Notes: generated by a model not told the origin, from the letters alone. A DNA stretch of 64,000 bases from Gorillibacterium timonense (GCF_001457415.1 NZ_LN881722.1:372001-436000); one strand, 5' to 3'; shown: positions 9,563 through 18,432, counted from the first letter of the stretch. Made by a program: numbers and translations.

Positions 9563-10321
9563 ATGAAAGGGATTATTTTGGCAGGAGGAACCGGCTCTCG
9601 GCTGTATCCATTAACGAAGGTAACCAACAAGCATCTCCTTCCCGTAGGCAAATACCCGATGATCTATCACGGCATCCACAAGCTGATCGACGCGGGGATG
9701 AAGGAAATCCTCATCGTCACCGGCCGCGAGCATATGGGCGATGTGGTCAGCCTGCTCGGCAGCGGCAGCGAATTCGGCTGCACCTTCACCTACAAGGTGC
9801 AGGATCAAGCCGGAGGCATCGCCCAGGCGCTCGGCCTCGCGGAGAACTTCGCCGCCGGCGACAGCATCGCCGTCATTCTCGGTGATAACATCTTTGCCGA
9901 TGACATAGGGGCATATGCCCGCCGCTTCGAGCAGCAGGGCGAAGGGGCCAAGATTCTCCTCTGCCGCGTGCCCGATCCGGAACGCTACGGCGTCGCCGAG
10001 CTCTCCGGCAGCCGCATCGTCTCCATCGAGGAAAAGCCGACTCAGGCCAAGAGCCCGTACGCGGTGACCGGAATCTACTTTTACGACGCCAAGGTGTTCG
10101 AAATCATTCGCACCTTGAAGCCCTCCGGTCGCGGCGAGCTGGAGATTACGGACGTGAACAATCATTATATCTCGACAGGCGCGCTGTCCTACGACATTCT
10201 GAACGGCTGGTGGACGGACGCCGGAACGCATGCCTCACTGGCGCTTGCGAATCAACTGCTCGAGAACGCTGAATTCGATCCGGACTTCGGCCGTAAGCCG
10301 AAGCTGTCGATCGCAAACTAG
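9563..10321 (+). CDS. rfbA: Glucose-1-phosphate thymidylyltransferase (short form)
   Basis: First step of dTDP-L-rhamnose synthesis: dTTP plus glucose-1-phosphate gives dTDP-glucose. Motifs are KGIILAGGTGSRLYPLTKV, VILGDNIF, IEEKP and GWWTDAGTHASL. At 252 residues it is the short RmlA lacking the C-terminal helices of the 290-residue form. AAAAGGAG at 9547-9554 is too close to ATG 9557 and suits ATG 9563, so I use the latter. The stop codon TAG is part of a 13-bp inverted repeat that fills the gap to rfbC. Confidence 0.92.
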   Translation: MKGIILAGGTGSRLYPLTKVTNKHLLPVGKYPMIYHGIHKLIDAGMKEILIVTGREHMGDVVSLLGSGSEFGCTFTYKVQDQAGGIAQALGLAENFAAGDSIAVILGDNIFADDIGAYARRFEQQGEGAKILLCRVPDPERYGVAELSGSRIVSIEEKPTQAKSPYAVTGIYFYDAKVFEIIRTLKPSGRGELEITDVNNHYISTGALSYDILNGWWTDAGTHASLALANQLLENAEFDPDFGRKPKLSIAN

Positions 10322-10415
10322 TACGCTGTCCACTCAAAAACCGTGGACTCTGCACAACTTCTCATACCGATTGACGCCGATTCATATCCACACGATTAAG
10401 GCGGACAGCGTACTA
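10319..10415. repeat. Perfect 13-bp inverted repeat flanking a 71-bp spacer between rfbA and rfbC
   Basis: TAGTACGCTGTCC (10319-10331) is the exact reverse complement of GGACAGCGTACTA (10403-10415). The left arm begins with the rfbA stop codon. No T-run follows, so it is not a standard terminator; it could be a small MITE-like insertion or an mRNA-stabilising stem. GCGGACAGCGTAC recurs at 51549-51561, and AGTACGC is part of a palindrome at 16180-16193. Confidence 0.6.
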
Positions 10416-10464
10416 AACCGCATAGACAAGTCACTCAGTCACTCATTCGAAAGGGGACACCCTT

Positions 10465-11034
10465 ATGAAGCTCATCCCGGCCAAACTTGACGGGGTCTAT
10501 CTACTGGAGCCGGTCCGGCACCGGGACGCACGCGGATTTTTCATGGAGAGCTTTCGGGCGGATACGCTCAAACGGCTAGGGCTCCCATCGGCATTTATTC
10601 AAGACAATCATTCCTTGTCGGTTCCCCGTGGGACTCTGCGCGGTATGCATTACCAGACACCGCCGAAGGCGCAGACCAAACTGATCCGGGTGCTCGCCGG
10701 CGCGATCCACGATGTGGTCGTGGACATGCGTGAGAACTCGCGGACCTTCGGGCAATGGGAAGCCTTTCTGCTCACGGAGGAAAACCAGCTTCAACTACTC
10801 ATCCCGAAGGGCTTTGCCCATGGCTTTTGCACGCTGACCGAGAACACGCAGGTGCTGTACAAGGTCGATGCGCTCTACTCACCGGAGAATGACCGGGGCA
10901 TCCGCTACGATGATCCCGATCTTCAAATTCCTTGGCCGGTGGAAGAGCCCATCTTGTCGGACAAAGACGGCAAGCACCCGCGGCTTGCGGAAGTGGAGAT
11001 TTACACGAAGGAACAATGGGAGGGAACGGCATGA
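10465..11034 (+). CDS. rfbC: dTDP-4-dehydrorhamnose 3,5-epimerase
   Basis: Epimerises C3 and C5 of dTDP-4-keto-6-deoxyglucose. 189 residues forming a single cupin-like jelly roll, with the active-site segment GTLRGMHYQTPPKAQTKLIR (catalytic His in RGMHYQ) and PKGFAHGFCTL. AAAGGGG precedes the ATG. The stop overlaps the rfbB start as ATGA. The order A-C-B-D is common in Firmicutes. Confidence 0.95.
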   Translation: MKLIPAKLDGVYLLEPVRHRDARGFFMESFRADTLKRLGLPSAFIQDNHSLSVPRGTLRGMHYQTPPKAQTKLIRVLAGAIHDVVVDMRENSRTFGQWEAFLLTEENQLQLLIPKGFAHGFCTLTENTQVLYKVDALYSPENDRGIRYDDPDLQIPWPVEEPILSDKDGKHPRLAEVEIYTKEQWEGTA

Positions 11035-12035
11035 GGATGCTAGTGACGGGAGGCGCCGGATTCATCGGCAGCAATTTTATCCGCTATATGATCGAGCGGG
11101 CGGAGACGGAACAGATCGTGAACCTGGACAAGCTCACCTATGCCGGCAATCCGGACAATGTGAAGGAATGGGAAGGGCATCCGCGCTACACCTTCATCCG
11201 GGGCGATATCGCCGAGCGGAAGCTGGTGAGCCACCTGGTCAAGGCTTACAAGATCGATACCATCGTCAACTTCGCTGCCGAATCGCATGTGGACCGCAGC
11301 ATTACCCGCCCTGAGGTATTTGCCTTGACGAATGTGCTCGGCACGCAGACGCTCCTCGATGTGGCGAGGGCAAACGGGGTCGCCAAGTTCGTGCAGGTAT
11401 CGACGGATGAGGTGTACGGCTCGCTTGGGCCGACGGGTTACTTTACCGAGGAAACACCGCTCGCCCCGAACAGCCCCTATTCCGCTAGCAAGGCGGGCGC
11501 CGATCTGCTCGTGCGCGCTTATCACGAAACCTATGGCATGAACGTGAACATCACGCGCTGCTCGAACAATTACGGACCCTATCAGTTCCCGGAGAAGCTG
11601 ATCCCACTCATGATCACCCGAGCCCTGCAAAACAAACCGCTTCCCGTCTATGGCGACGGCCTGAACGTGCGCGACTGGCTGCATGTGGAGGATCATGCGG
11701 CGGCCATCGGTCTCGTCATCGAGAAAGGCGTGCCGGGTGAGGTCTATAACATCGGCGGTCACAATGAAAAAGCGAATCTCGACATCGTCCGCCTGATCCT
11801 GGACGCACTCGGCAAGCCGGAGTCGCTCATCCAGCATGTCGCCGACCGCCTCGGCCATGACCGCCGCTACGCGATCGACCCGGCGAAGATTACCTCCGAG
11901 CTCGGCTGGAAGCCGCGCTACACCTTCGAGACGGGCATCCGCGAGACGATCGATTGGTACCTGGGGAACGAGAGCTGGTGGAGAAGGATCGAGTCGGGAG
12001 AGTATCAAGCGGAGGAGGACCGGATCTATGGCTGA
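11031..12035 (+). CDS. rfbB: dTDP-glucose 4,6-dehydratase
   Basis: Second enzyme of dTDP-rhamnose synthesis, an extended short-chain dehydrogenase using bound NAD. It shows the glycine motif VTGGAGFIGSNF, STDEVYG, the catalytic YSASKAGADLLV and RCSNNYGPYQFPEKLIPL. 334 residues, the family length. The frame is open from 10932, but ATG 11031, overlapping the rfbC stop, matches the family start and follows GGGAGGG at 11019-11025. Confidence 0.95.
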   Translation: MRMLVTGGAGFIGSNFIRYMIERAETEQIVNLDKLTYAGNPDNVKEWEGHPRYTFIRGDIAERKLVSHLVKAYKIDTIVNFAAESHVDRSITRPEVFALTNVLGTQTLLDVARANGVAKFVQVSTDEVYGSLGPTGYFTEETPLAPNSPYSASKAGADLLVRAYHETYGMNVNITRCSNNYGPYQFPEKLIPLMITRALQNKPLPVYGDGLNVRDWLHVEDHAAAIGLVIEKGVPGEVYNIGGHNEKANLDIVRLILDALGKPESLIQHVADRLGHDRRYAIDPAKITSELGWKPRYTFETGIRETIDWYLGNESWWRRIESGEYQAEEDRIYG

Positions 12036-12921
12036 TATGACGAAGCGGAGAGCGATCGTGACTGGAGCGCGGGGACAGCTCGGGCAGGATCTGGTCAAGG
12101 TCCTCTCCGGAGCGGGCTGGCAGGTGTACGGTCCGGGTCGGGAGGAGCTTGACTTCACCGATCCGGAGGCGGTGGAGCGGGAGTTCGCCCGCATCCGTCC
12201 CGATGCCGTCATCCACGCGGGAGCTTACACCCAAGTGGACGCCGCCGAAGAGGATTATGGCGGAGCGTTCCTGGTGAACGCCTTCGGGACCCGCAATGTG
12301 GCGATGGAGGCGGAACGGTACGGAGCCAAGCTGGTCTACATCAGCACGGATTACGTGTTCGACGGGACGGGCAGCGAGCCCTACCGCGAGTCGGAACGGA
12401 CGTCTCCGGTCAACGTCTACGGCGAATCCAAGCTGGCCGGAGAGAAATTCGCCTTGCGTCTGTCGAGCCGTGCCTTTATCGTGCGAACCTCATGGGTGTA
12501 CGGGCTGAACGGCGGCAACTTCGTCAAGACGATGCTCACGCTTGCCGATTCCCGTGATACCATCTCGGTCGTTAACGATCAGATCGGCTGCCCGACTTAC
12601 ACGGTGGATCTTGCGCTTGCCGTCTCCCGCCTGATTGAGACGGAGCGCTTTGGAATCTACCACGCAGCAGGAGGCGGGCAGTGCTCCTGGTACGAGTTCG
12701 CGCGGGCGATCTTCCAGCGGGCGGGACGGACCGTCTGGCTGAATCCGGTTGATAGTTCCGCTTTCCCACGGCCTGCCAAGCGTCCGGCCTATTCGGTGCT
12801 CGGGCAGACGGCTTTGACCGCCGCCGGAGTTCCGGCGCTTCCGCATTGGGAAGCTGCGCTCGATGCGTTCTTCCACGAGTGGGAGCATGCGAACGCTCCG
12901 CGTTATTCGAAGCTCGGTTGA
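12028..12921 (+). CDS. rfbD: dTDP-4-dehydrorhamnose reductase
   Basis: Last step to dTDP-L-rhamnose, an NAD(P)H-dependent reductase. Motifs are VTGARGQLGQDL, AGAYTQVDAAE, STDYVFDG and the catalytic YGESKLAGE; RTSWVYG follows. 297 residues from ATG 12028, which sits 9 bases after GGAGGAGG (12011-12018) and overlaps the end of rfbB by 8 bases. The last codons form the first copy of a short direct repeat that continues into the intergenic DNA. Confidence 0.94.
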   Translation: MADMTKRRAIVTGARGQLGQDLVKVLSGAGWQVYGPGREELDFTDPEAVEREFARIRPDAVIHAGAYTQVDAAEEDYGGAFLVNAFGTRNVAMEAERYGAKLVYISTDYVFDGTGSEPYRESERTSPVNVYGESKLAGEKFALRLSSRAFIVRTSWVYGLNGGNFVKTMLTLADSRDTISVVNDQIGCPTYTVDLALAVSRLIETERFGIYHAAGGGQCSWYEFARAIFQRAGRTVWLNPVDSSAFPRPAKRPAYSVLGQTALTAAGVPALPHWEAALDAFFHEWEHANAPRYSKLG

Positions 12922-13010
12922 ACGGGTTCGTTCCTCATCAGAAGCTGCTGACCGTTCCGGTTTTCCCCTGCAGCTCGGCTGAACGTTCCGTTCTTTGCTC
13001 GAAGCTCGGG
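12908..13010. repeat. Imperfect direct repeats at the rfbD-manC junction
   Basis: CGAAGCTCGGTTGAACGGGTTCG (from 12908, ending rfbD) is echoed by TGCAGCTCGGCTGAACGTTCCG (from 12969), and CGAAGCTCGGG appears again from about 13000. The unit spacing is about 61 and 31 bases. It looks like decayed local duplication of the rfbD 3' end; no function is evident. Confidence 0.45.
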
Positions 13011-13080
13011 TTCCGAAGAGGATGGTTCCCATCCGATATTCGCTTGTGATATCCACTTGAATTCCAAGGAGGTTGCGTTC

Positions 13081-14490
13081 ATGAAGCTTGTGCTGTTATC
13101 CGGCGGCTCCGGCAAACGCCTGTGGCCGCTCTCGAACGATGCGAGGAGCAAGCAGTTTCTCAAGGTTCTGCGCGCGCCCGACGGAAGCTATGAATCGATG
13201 GTGCAGCGGGTGTGGCGGCAGCTGACCGCCGCCGGGCTCGCGGACAGCGCCTGCATCGCCACGGGAGGTGGGCAGGTGGACATGATCCGCAGCCAGCTCG
13301 GAATGGAGGTTCCGGTGATCGCCGAGCCCGAGCGCAGGGATACCTTCCCTGCGGTGGCGCTGGCCGCCGCCTATCTTTATTCCATCGAAGGGACTTCGCT
13401 GGATGAGACGGTTGTCGTCCTTCCCGTTGATCCTTACGTCGACGAGGAATTCTTCGTCAAGCTGACCGAGCTGGATGCTTACCTGCGGCAATCGGGTGCG
13501 GAGTTGGCGCTGATCGGCGCCGAACCCGTCCTGCCCTCGGAGAAATATGGCTACATCGTGCCAGAGCCGTTCCTGCCCGAATACCCGGAAGCCGTCATCC
13601 GCAAGCCGTACTCCCGGGTGCGCCGCTTTACCGAGAAGCCGAAGCGGGAAGCGGCGGAGGCACTCCTGAAGGAAGGCGCTCTGTGGAACTGCGGCGTCTT
13701 CGGCTTCCGGCTGGAGTATCTGGTGAACCGGCTGATCGCCTCCGGCCTTCCGGTTCACTATGAAGAGATGGTGCGGCAATATGGCCGCATGCCGAAGATC
13801 AGCTTCGACTATGAGGTGGTCGAGAAGGCGGAGCATATCATCTGCACACCTTATCACGGCAAATGGAAGGACCTCGGCACCTGGAATACGCTGAGCGAGG
13901 AGTTGGATACCCCGCAGATCGGCAAAGGTGTCGTGAGTGACGATTCCACTGGCTGCCACCTGATCAACGAGCTGGACATTCCGGTTACCGTCATCGGCAT
14001 TCACAACGCCATCATCGCGGCGAGCCCTGACGGCATTCTCATCGCGGAGAAGGAGGCGAGTCCGCGCATCAAGGATCTGCTGGTCGGCACTGACTCGCGC
14101 CCGATGTATGAAGAGCGGCGTTGGGGCTGGAGCCGGGTGCTCGATTACCGCTCTCTGCCCGGCGGGCGCGAGGTCATGACCAAGCGGATCGGCATCGCAG
14201 CCGGGAAGCATCTCAGCTACCAGCAGCATTTCAAGCGCCGCGAGGTCTGGACGATCCTGGACGGCAGCGGGGAGCTGGTGCTGGACGGCTCCTACCGGAG
14301 GATCGGCGCCGGGGATGTTGTGACCATTCCGCCTGGAGCGAAGCACAGCCTGCGGGCGACAAGCGACCTAGAGCTGATTGAGGTGCAGAGCGGAAGCGAG
14401 CTGATCGAGGAAGATATCGTGCGTCTCACCCCGGATTGGACGGAGATCATGCAGGAAGTGTCTGTCTATATAGAGGAAAGAACCGATTGA
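13081..14490 (+). CDS. manC: Mannose-1-phosphate guanylyltransferase with C-terminal cupin domain
   Basis: Makes GDP-mannose from GTP and mannose-1-phosphate. The N-terminal nucleotidyltransferase has LSGGSGKRLWPLSND, VLPVDPYV and FTEKPKREAAEALL; from about residue 350 a type II mannose-6-phosphate isomerase cupin follows, with HFKRREVWTILDGSGELVLDG and GDVVTIPPGAKHSL. 469 residues, usual for the two-domain form. AAGGAGG at 13066-13072 selects ATG 13081. Whether the cupin still isomerises mannose-6-phosphate cannot be read here. GDP-mannose probably feeds one of the GT4 enzymes upstream. Confidence 0.9.
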   Translation: MKLVLLSGGSGKRLWPLSNDARSKQFLKVLRAPDGSYESMVQRVWRQLTAAGLADSACIATGGGQVDMIRSQLGMEVPVIAEPERRDTFPAVALAAAYLYSIEGTSLDETVVVLPVDPYVDEEFFVKLTELDAYLRQSGAELALIGAEPVLPSEKYGYIVPEPFLPEYPEAVIRKPYSRVRRFTEKPKREAAEALLKEGALWNCGVFGFRLEYLVNRLIASGLPVHYEEMVRQYGRMPKISFDYEVVEKAEHIICTPYHGKWKDLGTWNTLSEELDTPQIGKGVVSDDSTGCHLINELDIPVTVIGIHNAIIAASPDGILIAEKEASPRIKDLLVGTDSRPMYEERRWGWSRVLDYRSLPGGREVMTKRIGIAAGKHLSYQQHFKRREVWTILDGSGELVLDGSYRRIGAGDVVTIPPGAKHSLRATSDLELIEVQSGSELIEEDIVRLTPDWTEIMQEVSVYIEERTD

Positions 14491-14522
14491 GTCGGACAGA
14501 AGGAGAGGACAACGGCTAACCA

Positions 14523-14554
14523 TCCGGCAAACCCGCTTCATCGGGTTTGCCGGA
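14523..14554 (+). promoter_or_regulatory. 13-bp perfect hairpin between manC and the next gene
   Basis: TCCGGCAAACCCG (14523-14535) and CGGGTTTGCCGGA (14542-14554) pair perfectly round a 6-base loop. It is followed at once by the ribosome binding site GAAGGAGGAGG, not a T-run, so it is more likely a processing or stabilising stem, or a weak attenuator, than a full terminator. Confidence 0.5.
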
Positions 14555-14571
14555 ACGAAGGAGGAGGAATC

Positions 14572-15792
14572 ATGAGAACATCCAGACGCAGGAGATGGTT
14601 GCGCTTGGCGGGAGGAGCCCTGCTCCTCCTTTTGCTGCTTGTAGGAGGAGTTGCCGGTTATTTGTGGAATCGCGTCCATCATGTCGACCTCGCTGATATC
14701 CGAGCGCGGCACGCCTTGCCGCAGGCTTCGGCAGGCGAGGATGGCAGCAGCGCGAGTCCCGGCCAAACGGAGGGAGGAGCTGCGCTGCCCGGCAAGCTGA
14801 GCGCGCCTGCAGCTAAAGCCGAGGAGCTCGCCGGCAAGCCGATCAGCTCGCAGGATGCGATCGACTTTGCCGCCATTCTGATGAAAGCGGGCTTGTCGTT
14901 CAAGGAAATCAATTACTTGACCCGGCAGACGGAAGCCGATCTCAGCGTGGAGGAGCGGCAGCACATTCGCGATCTTCTGCTGTCCAAGCTGTCTCAGGAG
15001 GAAATCGAAACCCTTCAGGCCATTACCCGCCCCTATGGCAAAAATCTCGTGATTCTCGACAAGGACTATCCGATCGAGCTGGTCGGCGTCTACGATGCTG
15101 CGGAACGGGAGAAGATCATCAATGCCCTTCATGAAAAGGGCTCCGCTTCAGATGAAGGGAATGCCGCTTCTGGAGTAGGTACGTCTTCTGGATCAAGTGG
15201 AAGCAAGGAGACCGCATCCGCAGCAAATCCTGTTCCATCGGGGACATCCAAACCAAGCGGTCATTCTGGAACATCCGGAACAACAACCGGGAATTCCGGC
15301 ACTTCCTCATCGTCCGGTTCAACCGCCAAACCGTCGAGCAAGCCATCCTCCTCGGGAGGGAAACAAACGGCAGAAGGAGCAGGCACGTCAGGCGGCTCGA
15401 CCGGTTCGACTGGGACCACTGGCCCCACTGGTGGCTCCAAAGGCTCCACTGGTTCTGCGACGGGAAAAGCAGTGATCACCGCCAAATACGAGAGCAAGCT
15501 GAAGGCTCTGCAGGCTTCCAGTGAAAAGAAGGTCAGCGCATTGGCCGCTTCCGCCATCCAAAAGCTCACTTCTTCCGGCAAGGTGCCGACGGAGCTGATC
15601 GGTCAGATCGCCGCAGCTGAAAGCGAAAGCGATGCTTCGTTTGAAGCCATCCTCGCTTCAGCGTCAAAGGAATACAAGGCGGGAGGCTATTCGACGGAGC
15701 AGCTATCCGCATGGCGCAATAGCTACGAATCGCAAAAGGCGGCTACCAAGGCGGCGGCGCTGGCCCGCCTCAGCAGCAAGACCGGCAAGTGA
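14572..15792 (+). CDS. Unknown membrane-anchored protein with Ser/Gly/Thr-rich linker
   Basis: 406 residues, not recognised. An Arg-rich start (RTSRRRRWLR) and a strong hydrophobic segment at about 11-31 suggest one N-terminal membrane anchor with the rest outside. Residues about 90-190 form a helical domain (AIDFAAILMKAGLSFKEINYL). Residues about 200-300 are a low-complexity linker of Ser, Gly, Thr and Pro. The last 100 residues are Lys/Ala-rich helix, possibly a coiled coil. It is the last gene of the EPS operon, so a role in polymer export or cell-surface attachment is plausible but only inferred from position. Confidence 0.75.
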   Translation: MRTSRRRRWLRLAGGALLLLLLLVGGVAGYLWNRVHHVDLADIRARHALPQASAGEDGSSASPGQTEGGAALPGKLSAPAAKAEELAGKPISSQDAIDFAAILMKAGLSFKEINYLTRQTEADLSVEERQHIRDLLLSKLSQEEIETLQAITRPYGKNLVILDKDYPIELVGVYDAAEREKIINALHEKGSASDEGNAASGVGTSSGSSGSKETASAANPVPSGTSKPSGHSGTSGTTTGNSGTSSSSGSTAKPSSKPSSSGGKQTAEGAGTSGGSTGSTGTTGPTGGSKGSTGSATGKAVITAKYESKLKALQASSEKKVSALAASAIQKLTSSGKVPTELIGQIAAAESESDASFEAILASASKEYKAGGYSTEQLSAWRNSYESQKAATKAAALARLSSKTGK

Positions 15793-15822
15793 TCTTTCAG
15801 AGTGTTTGCGCACCGGGTTCAT

Positions 15823-15851
15823 CGAAAGCCAAACCCATACGGGTTTCTTTC
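15823..15851 (+). terminator. Weak terminator-like hairpin after the EPS operon
   Basis: GAAAGCCAAACCC and GGGTTTCTTTC pair imperfectly, with AAACCC (15831-15836) and GGGTTT (15841-15846) as the core, followed by a pyrimidine-rich tract. Weak, but it is the only candidate after the last EPS gene. Confidence 0.4.
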
Positions 15852-15950
15852 CCTCACCTGTTATCTAGCACGTGTTTGCTAACCCGACCTAATGCCAGCG
15901 GATGCGTACCTTCATATTCAGCTCCATAAAAGCGAAAAAGAAGCATTATT

Positions 15951-16141
15951 CCGTGAAATGTTGCATTTTGTGCATGATATCAGATCAAAAGTGGGAGACA
16001 ATCGGATAAATGATGCATCTATTTCACTATTTTCAATAAAAAAGTAGCATTTATCTAAAAAATATTGCATTTTGTGCATGATTCTGGTGAAAAGATGAAG
16101 CTTGTCCGCGAAATGTTGTATTTTGTGCACGATTTTCGAAC
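15951..16141. repeat. Three copies of a dispersed intergenic repeat
   Basis: The core ATGTTGCATTTTGTGCATGAT occurs at 15958-15978, 16062-16083 (ATATTGCAT...) and 16113-16135 (ATGTTGTATTTTGTGCACGAT), two of them preceded by CCGYGAA. Related copies, one inverted, lie at 56553-56679. The 15793-16439 gap also holds the palindrome GCGTACTAGTACGC (16180-16193) and no gene that I can support. Confidence 0.7.
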
Positions 16142-16335
16142 AAGAGCGGATAAAATCCTAATGAATGATTATGGTTGCGGCGTACTAGTACGCTACCAGG
16201 ACCATAGTTTCAACATCCTTTCCCTTACTCATTGCCGTCATAACTTATCCGCGCGGTTAATAGCGCACTAGTCATCGTTTCTCCTATCTGCCGGTGGGTC
16301 ATTGCATCCATTGGTTTCCCTCAACGCAGCACAAA

Positions 16336-16394
16336 AAGCGCTTCGCTTACCCGAACGGAGGATGGCCTCTTTCGTGAAGGTAGGCGGAGCGCTT
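16336..16394 (-). terminator. Terminator of the Wzy-like gene
   Basis: AAGCGCTTCGCTTACC (16336-16351) pairs with GGTAGGCGGAGCGCTT (16379-16394) with few mismatches. An A-run just left of it gives a U-run on the - strand transcript. It lies about 45 bases after the stop of the - strand polymerase gene. Confidence 0.7.
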
Positions 16395-16439
16395 GCTGTT
16401 ATATAGGAGCAGCTTCGGACCGATAGCCCCAGACTCTTA

Positions 16440-17987
16440 TCATTCACGCAGCCTCGACCGTTTCACCACGACTTGCATGGTCCGGTCCAACCGGCGTTTG
16501 CTCTTAGTGGAGCTGATTCTCTCAGGCTTGCCGTTTGCATCGTCGCGTGTTTGGCTGAGGACCCAGATGAGTCCAAGATGAGCCCAGAACATGGCGAGGG
16601 TATGGCCGGGAGAGAAATTGTAGGAGAACAGCAGCACAGCCGAACCGCCCAGCAGGCCGAGGAGATACCCTTTTCGTTTCGGGTTTGTCGTTCTGATCGC
16701 GGCTCGGAAGCCCTGAAAGAGAACCGACCCTATTAGTAGAAGGAACAGAGAAAGTCCGATGACTCCCGTATCATCTAGCACCGCCATGAACATGCTCGCG
16801 ACCCATTCGTCCGGATTCAAGTACTTGATGGAGAAATAACCGTTGCCCACGACCGGATGATTGTCGAGCCAGTGGGTGTAGGCGAGATTCAGCTTCTCAA
16901 CCCGGTATTTTCCCGTCCCTTCATCGCCGTTAAACAGGTTGGTCAATTTGGAGGACAGCAAGTTTTCTCTTCCCGACGTCTGATCAAAGACCTTTTCTAC
17001 CGCGACGAGAGTTGGTACCAGCAGCAGGAGCAGGGTAACCAGCAGCAGGACCGTTTTTGGCTGGAACAAGCGTTTGAAATAGAAGATAAACACAATCAGA
17101 AGGCCAAGTACGCTTCCGATCCATGCGGATCGCGTCCACCCCATGATGATCCCGACCACGCAGAGAACCAGACTGAGAAAGAGCACGACCGGATAACGAA
17201 CTTTTCGTTTGGATAGCAGCAGGGTTGCGATAAAAACAATCGTGACCCCCATGAAAGCGGAGAAGAGATTCGCTTCATACAAGCCTCCCCGCCAGGTGAT
17301 CGAGGTCCAGTTTGTTCCGCTAATTTGCCCCGTCATTAACCCGCCGTATTTCTCCCCGAACAAAAAGCTTCCGGTGAATTGGTTGTAGAGAAAACAGATC
17401 AGCGCGTATACACATTGGAATACACCTAAGCCGATATATAGATTGACGTACCGGTAAATGGCGCCCGTCTCAAAGGTGGCGAGTTGGCTGACCAGGAAAA
17501 AGCCCATAAAAGCAAAAGAAATCTGCAGGATTCCACTGACGGAGTAATCGAAGACCTGACTGTTGATATAGGACACGACGGATGCGTATAGGACGAAGAT
17601 CAGGAAGAGAACGCTTTGCGGATTGATCGTGAGCTTGATTCGTCGGCTTTTGTTGAGCAGAACATACAGGACACCCGATCCAATCGCGACCAACGCCATG
17701 ATCATTTCGGGCCGGAAGCTGCTGCTGGACAGATCGAGGGTCAATCGGTTGAAGGTGACGCTGATCAGATAGACCGTCATGGAAGCCTTCCAGGAAAAAA
17801 GCAGCCATGCGAATAGGGCGGCGACCGCAGCATAGAGGATATAAGTTGGATGGATGGCGAATGCCGTTGTGAGAAGGGCGGCGAACATGACGAGCAGAGA
17901 TGTTTTAGCGCCAAGCTTTCCTCTTTCCATCCATAAACGCGTTCTCTCTTCCATATAAAAGCCTAGGTTTCCTTTATCAACGCTCAT
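16440..17987 (-). CDS. O-antigen ligase/polymerase family protein, probable EPS Wzy
   Basis: 515-residue polytopic membrane protein with about 11-12 hydrophobic segments and the large extracytoplasmic loop typical of the Wzy_C/O-antigen ligase family (PF04932); IIMGWTRSAWIGSVLGLLIV and the HWLDNHPVVGNGYFSIKYLNPDEW loop are the recognisable parts. It probably polymerises lipid-linked repeat units on the outer face of the membrane, the step missing from the + strand operon. Start at 17987 follows a GGAG about 12 bases upstream; ATG 17954 is an alternative. It is transcribed alone from a promoter overlapping two TGATACAA operators. Confidence 0.85.
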   Translation of the reverse strand: MSVDKGNLGFYMEERTRLWMERGKLGAKTSLLVMFAALLTTAFAIHPTYILYAAVAALFAWLLFSWKASMTVYLISVTFNRLTLDLSSSSFRPEMIMALVAIGSGVLYVLLNKSRRIKLTINPQSVLFLIFVLYASVVSYINSQVFDYSVSGILQISFAFMGFFLVSQLATFETGAIYRYVNLYIGLGVFQCVYALICFLYNQFTGSFLFGEKYGGLMTGQISGTNWTSITWRGGLYEANLFSAFMGVTIVFIATLLLSKRKVRYPVVLFLSLVLCVVGIIMGWTRSAWIGSVLGLLIVFIFYFKRLFQPKTVLLLVTLLLLLVPTLVAVEKVFDQTSGRENLLSSKLTNLFNGDEGTGKYRVEKLNLAYTHWLDNHPVVGNGYFSIKYLNPDEWVASMFMAVLDDTGVIGLSLFLLLIGSVLFQGFRAAIRTTNPKRKGYLLGLLGGSAVLLFSYNFSPGHTLAMFWAHLGLIWVLSQTRDDANGKPERISSTKSKRRLDRTMQVVVKRSRLRE

Positions 17988-18079
17988 AACCTGCTTCCAC
18001 TCCCATCCGTTCGGATCTCCTCTTCGTTGCGCTACTCATCGGTTTGCTTTTTTACCGGTCGATGGAGCAATTTATATAT

Positions 18080-18116
18080 TGATACAAATTGTATCAGTAT
18101 ACCGATTGTATCACAA
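18080..18116 (-). promoter_or_regulatory. Promoter of the Wzy-like gene overlapping two 17-bp operators
   Basis: Read on the - strand, TTGTGA (18116-18111) and TACAAT (18093-18088) are 17 bp apart, and TGATACAAT forms an extended -10. The same bases contain the perfect palindrome TGATACAAATTGTATCA (18080-18096) and an adjacent related 17-mer, GTATACCGATTGTATCA (18097-18113). A protein bound there would cover both the -35 and -10. Confidence 0.7.
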
Positions 18117-18260
18117 AAGAGAGACTTTACCAAGAACCTAATAGGAAGCGGATATGAAGGAGAGAGAGAATGCGCTATTTTTAACAACTATCAGGCAGAT
18201 TTCGCGAGAATCATCACTTGAAAAGCTAACAGGGATTAGCAGCATTGAATCGTTAATCAA

Positions 18261-18277
18261 TGATACATATTGTATTA
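18261..18277. promoter_or_regulatory. Operator-like palindrome, third copy
   Basis: TGATACATATTGTATTA matches 15 of 17 positions of the palindrome at 18080. It lies about 180 bp ahead of the probable -10 of the phosphatase-Wzz-kinase operon. The 17988-18475 gap is AT-rich and otherwise holds only promoters and operators. Confidence 0.6.
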
Positions 18278-18375
18278 ATAGGATATGTAGTTCGGGGGAC
18301 ATAAAACAAAATATGTTGAAAATAAAAATATGTGGATAGAAATGAAGTCGAATCCTGAAGGGAATAGGACTCGAT

Positions 18376-18392
18376 GGCTACAAATTGTATCA
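18376..18392. promoter_or_regulatory. Operator-like palindrome, fourth copy
   Basis: GGCTACAAATTGTATCA matches 15 of 17 positions of the operator at 18080. Its centre is about 54 bp ahead of the TACAAT hexamer of the + strand promoter. Confidence 0.6.
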
Positions 18393-18432
18393 GAAGAACG
18401 CGACTTTCTTCATTCGAAGAGCAAGAGACAAT

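Noticed and set aside
15951..16141. Possible CRISPR array from the three repeat copies
   Set aside because: Spacing between cores is about 104 and 51 bases and the copies diverge, unlike regular spacers; related copies elsewhere indicate a dispersed repeat.
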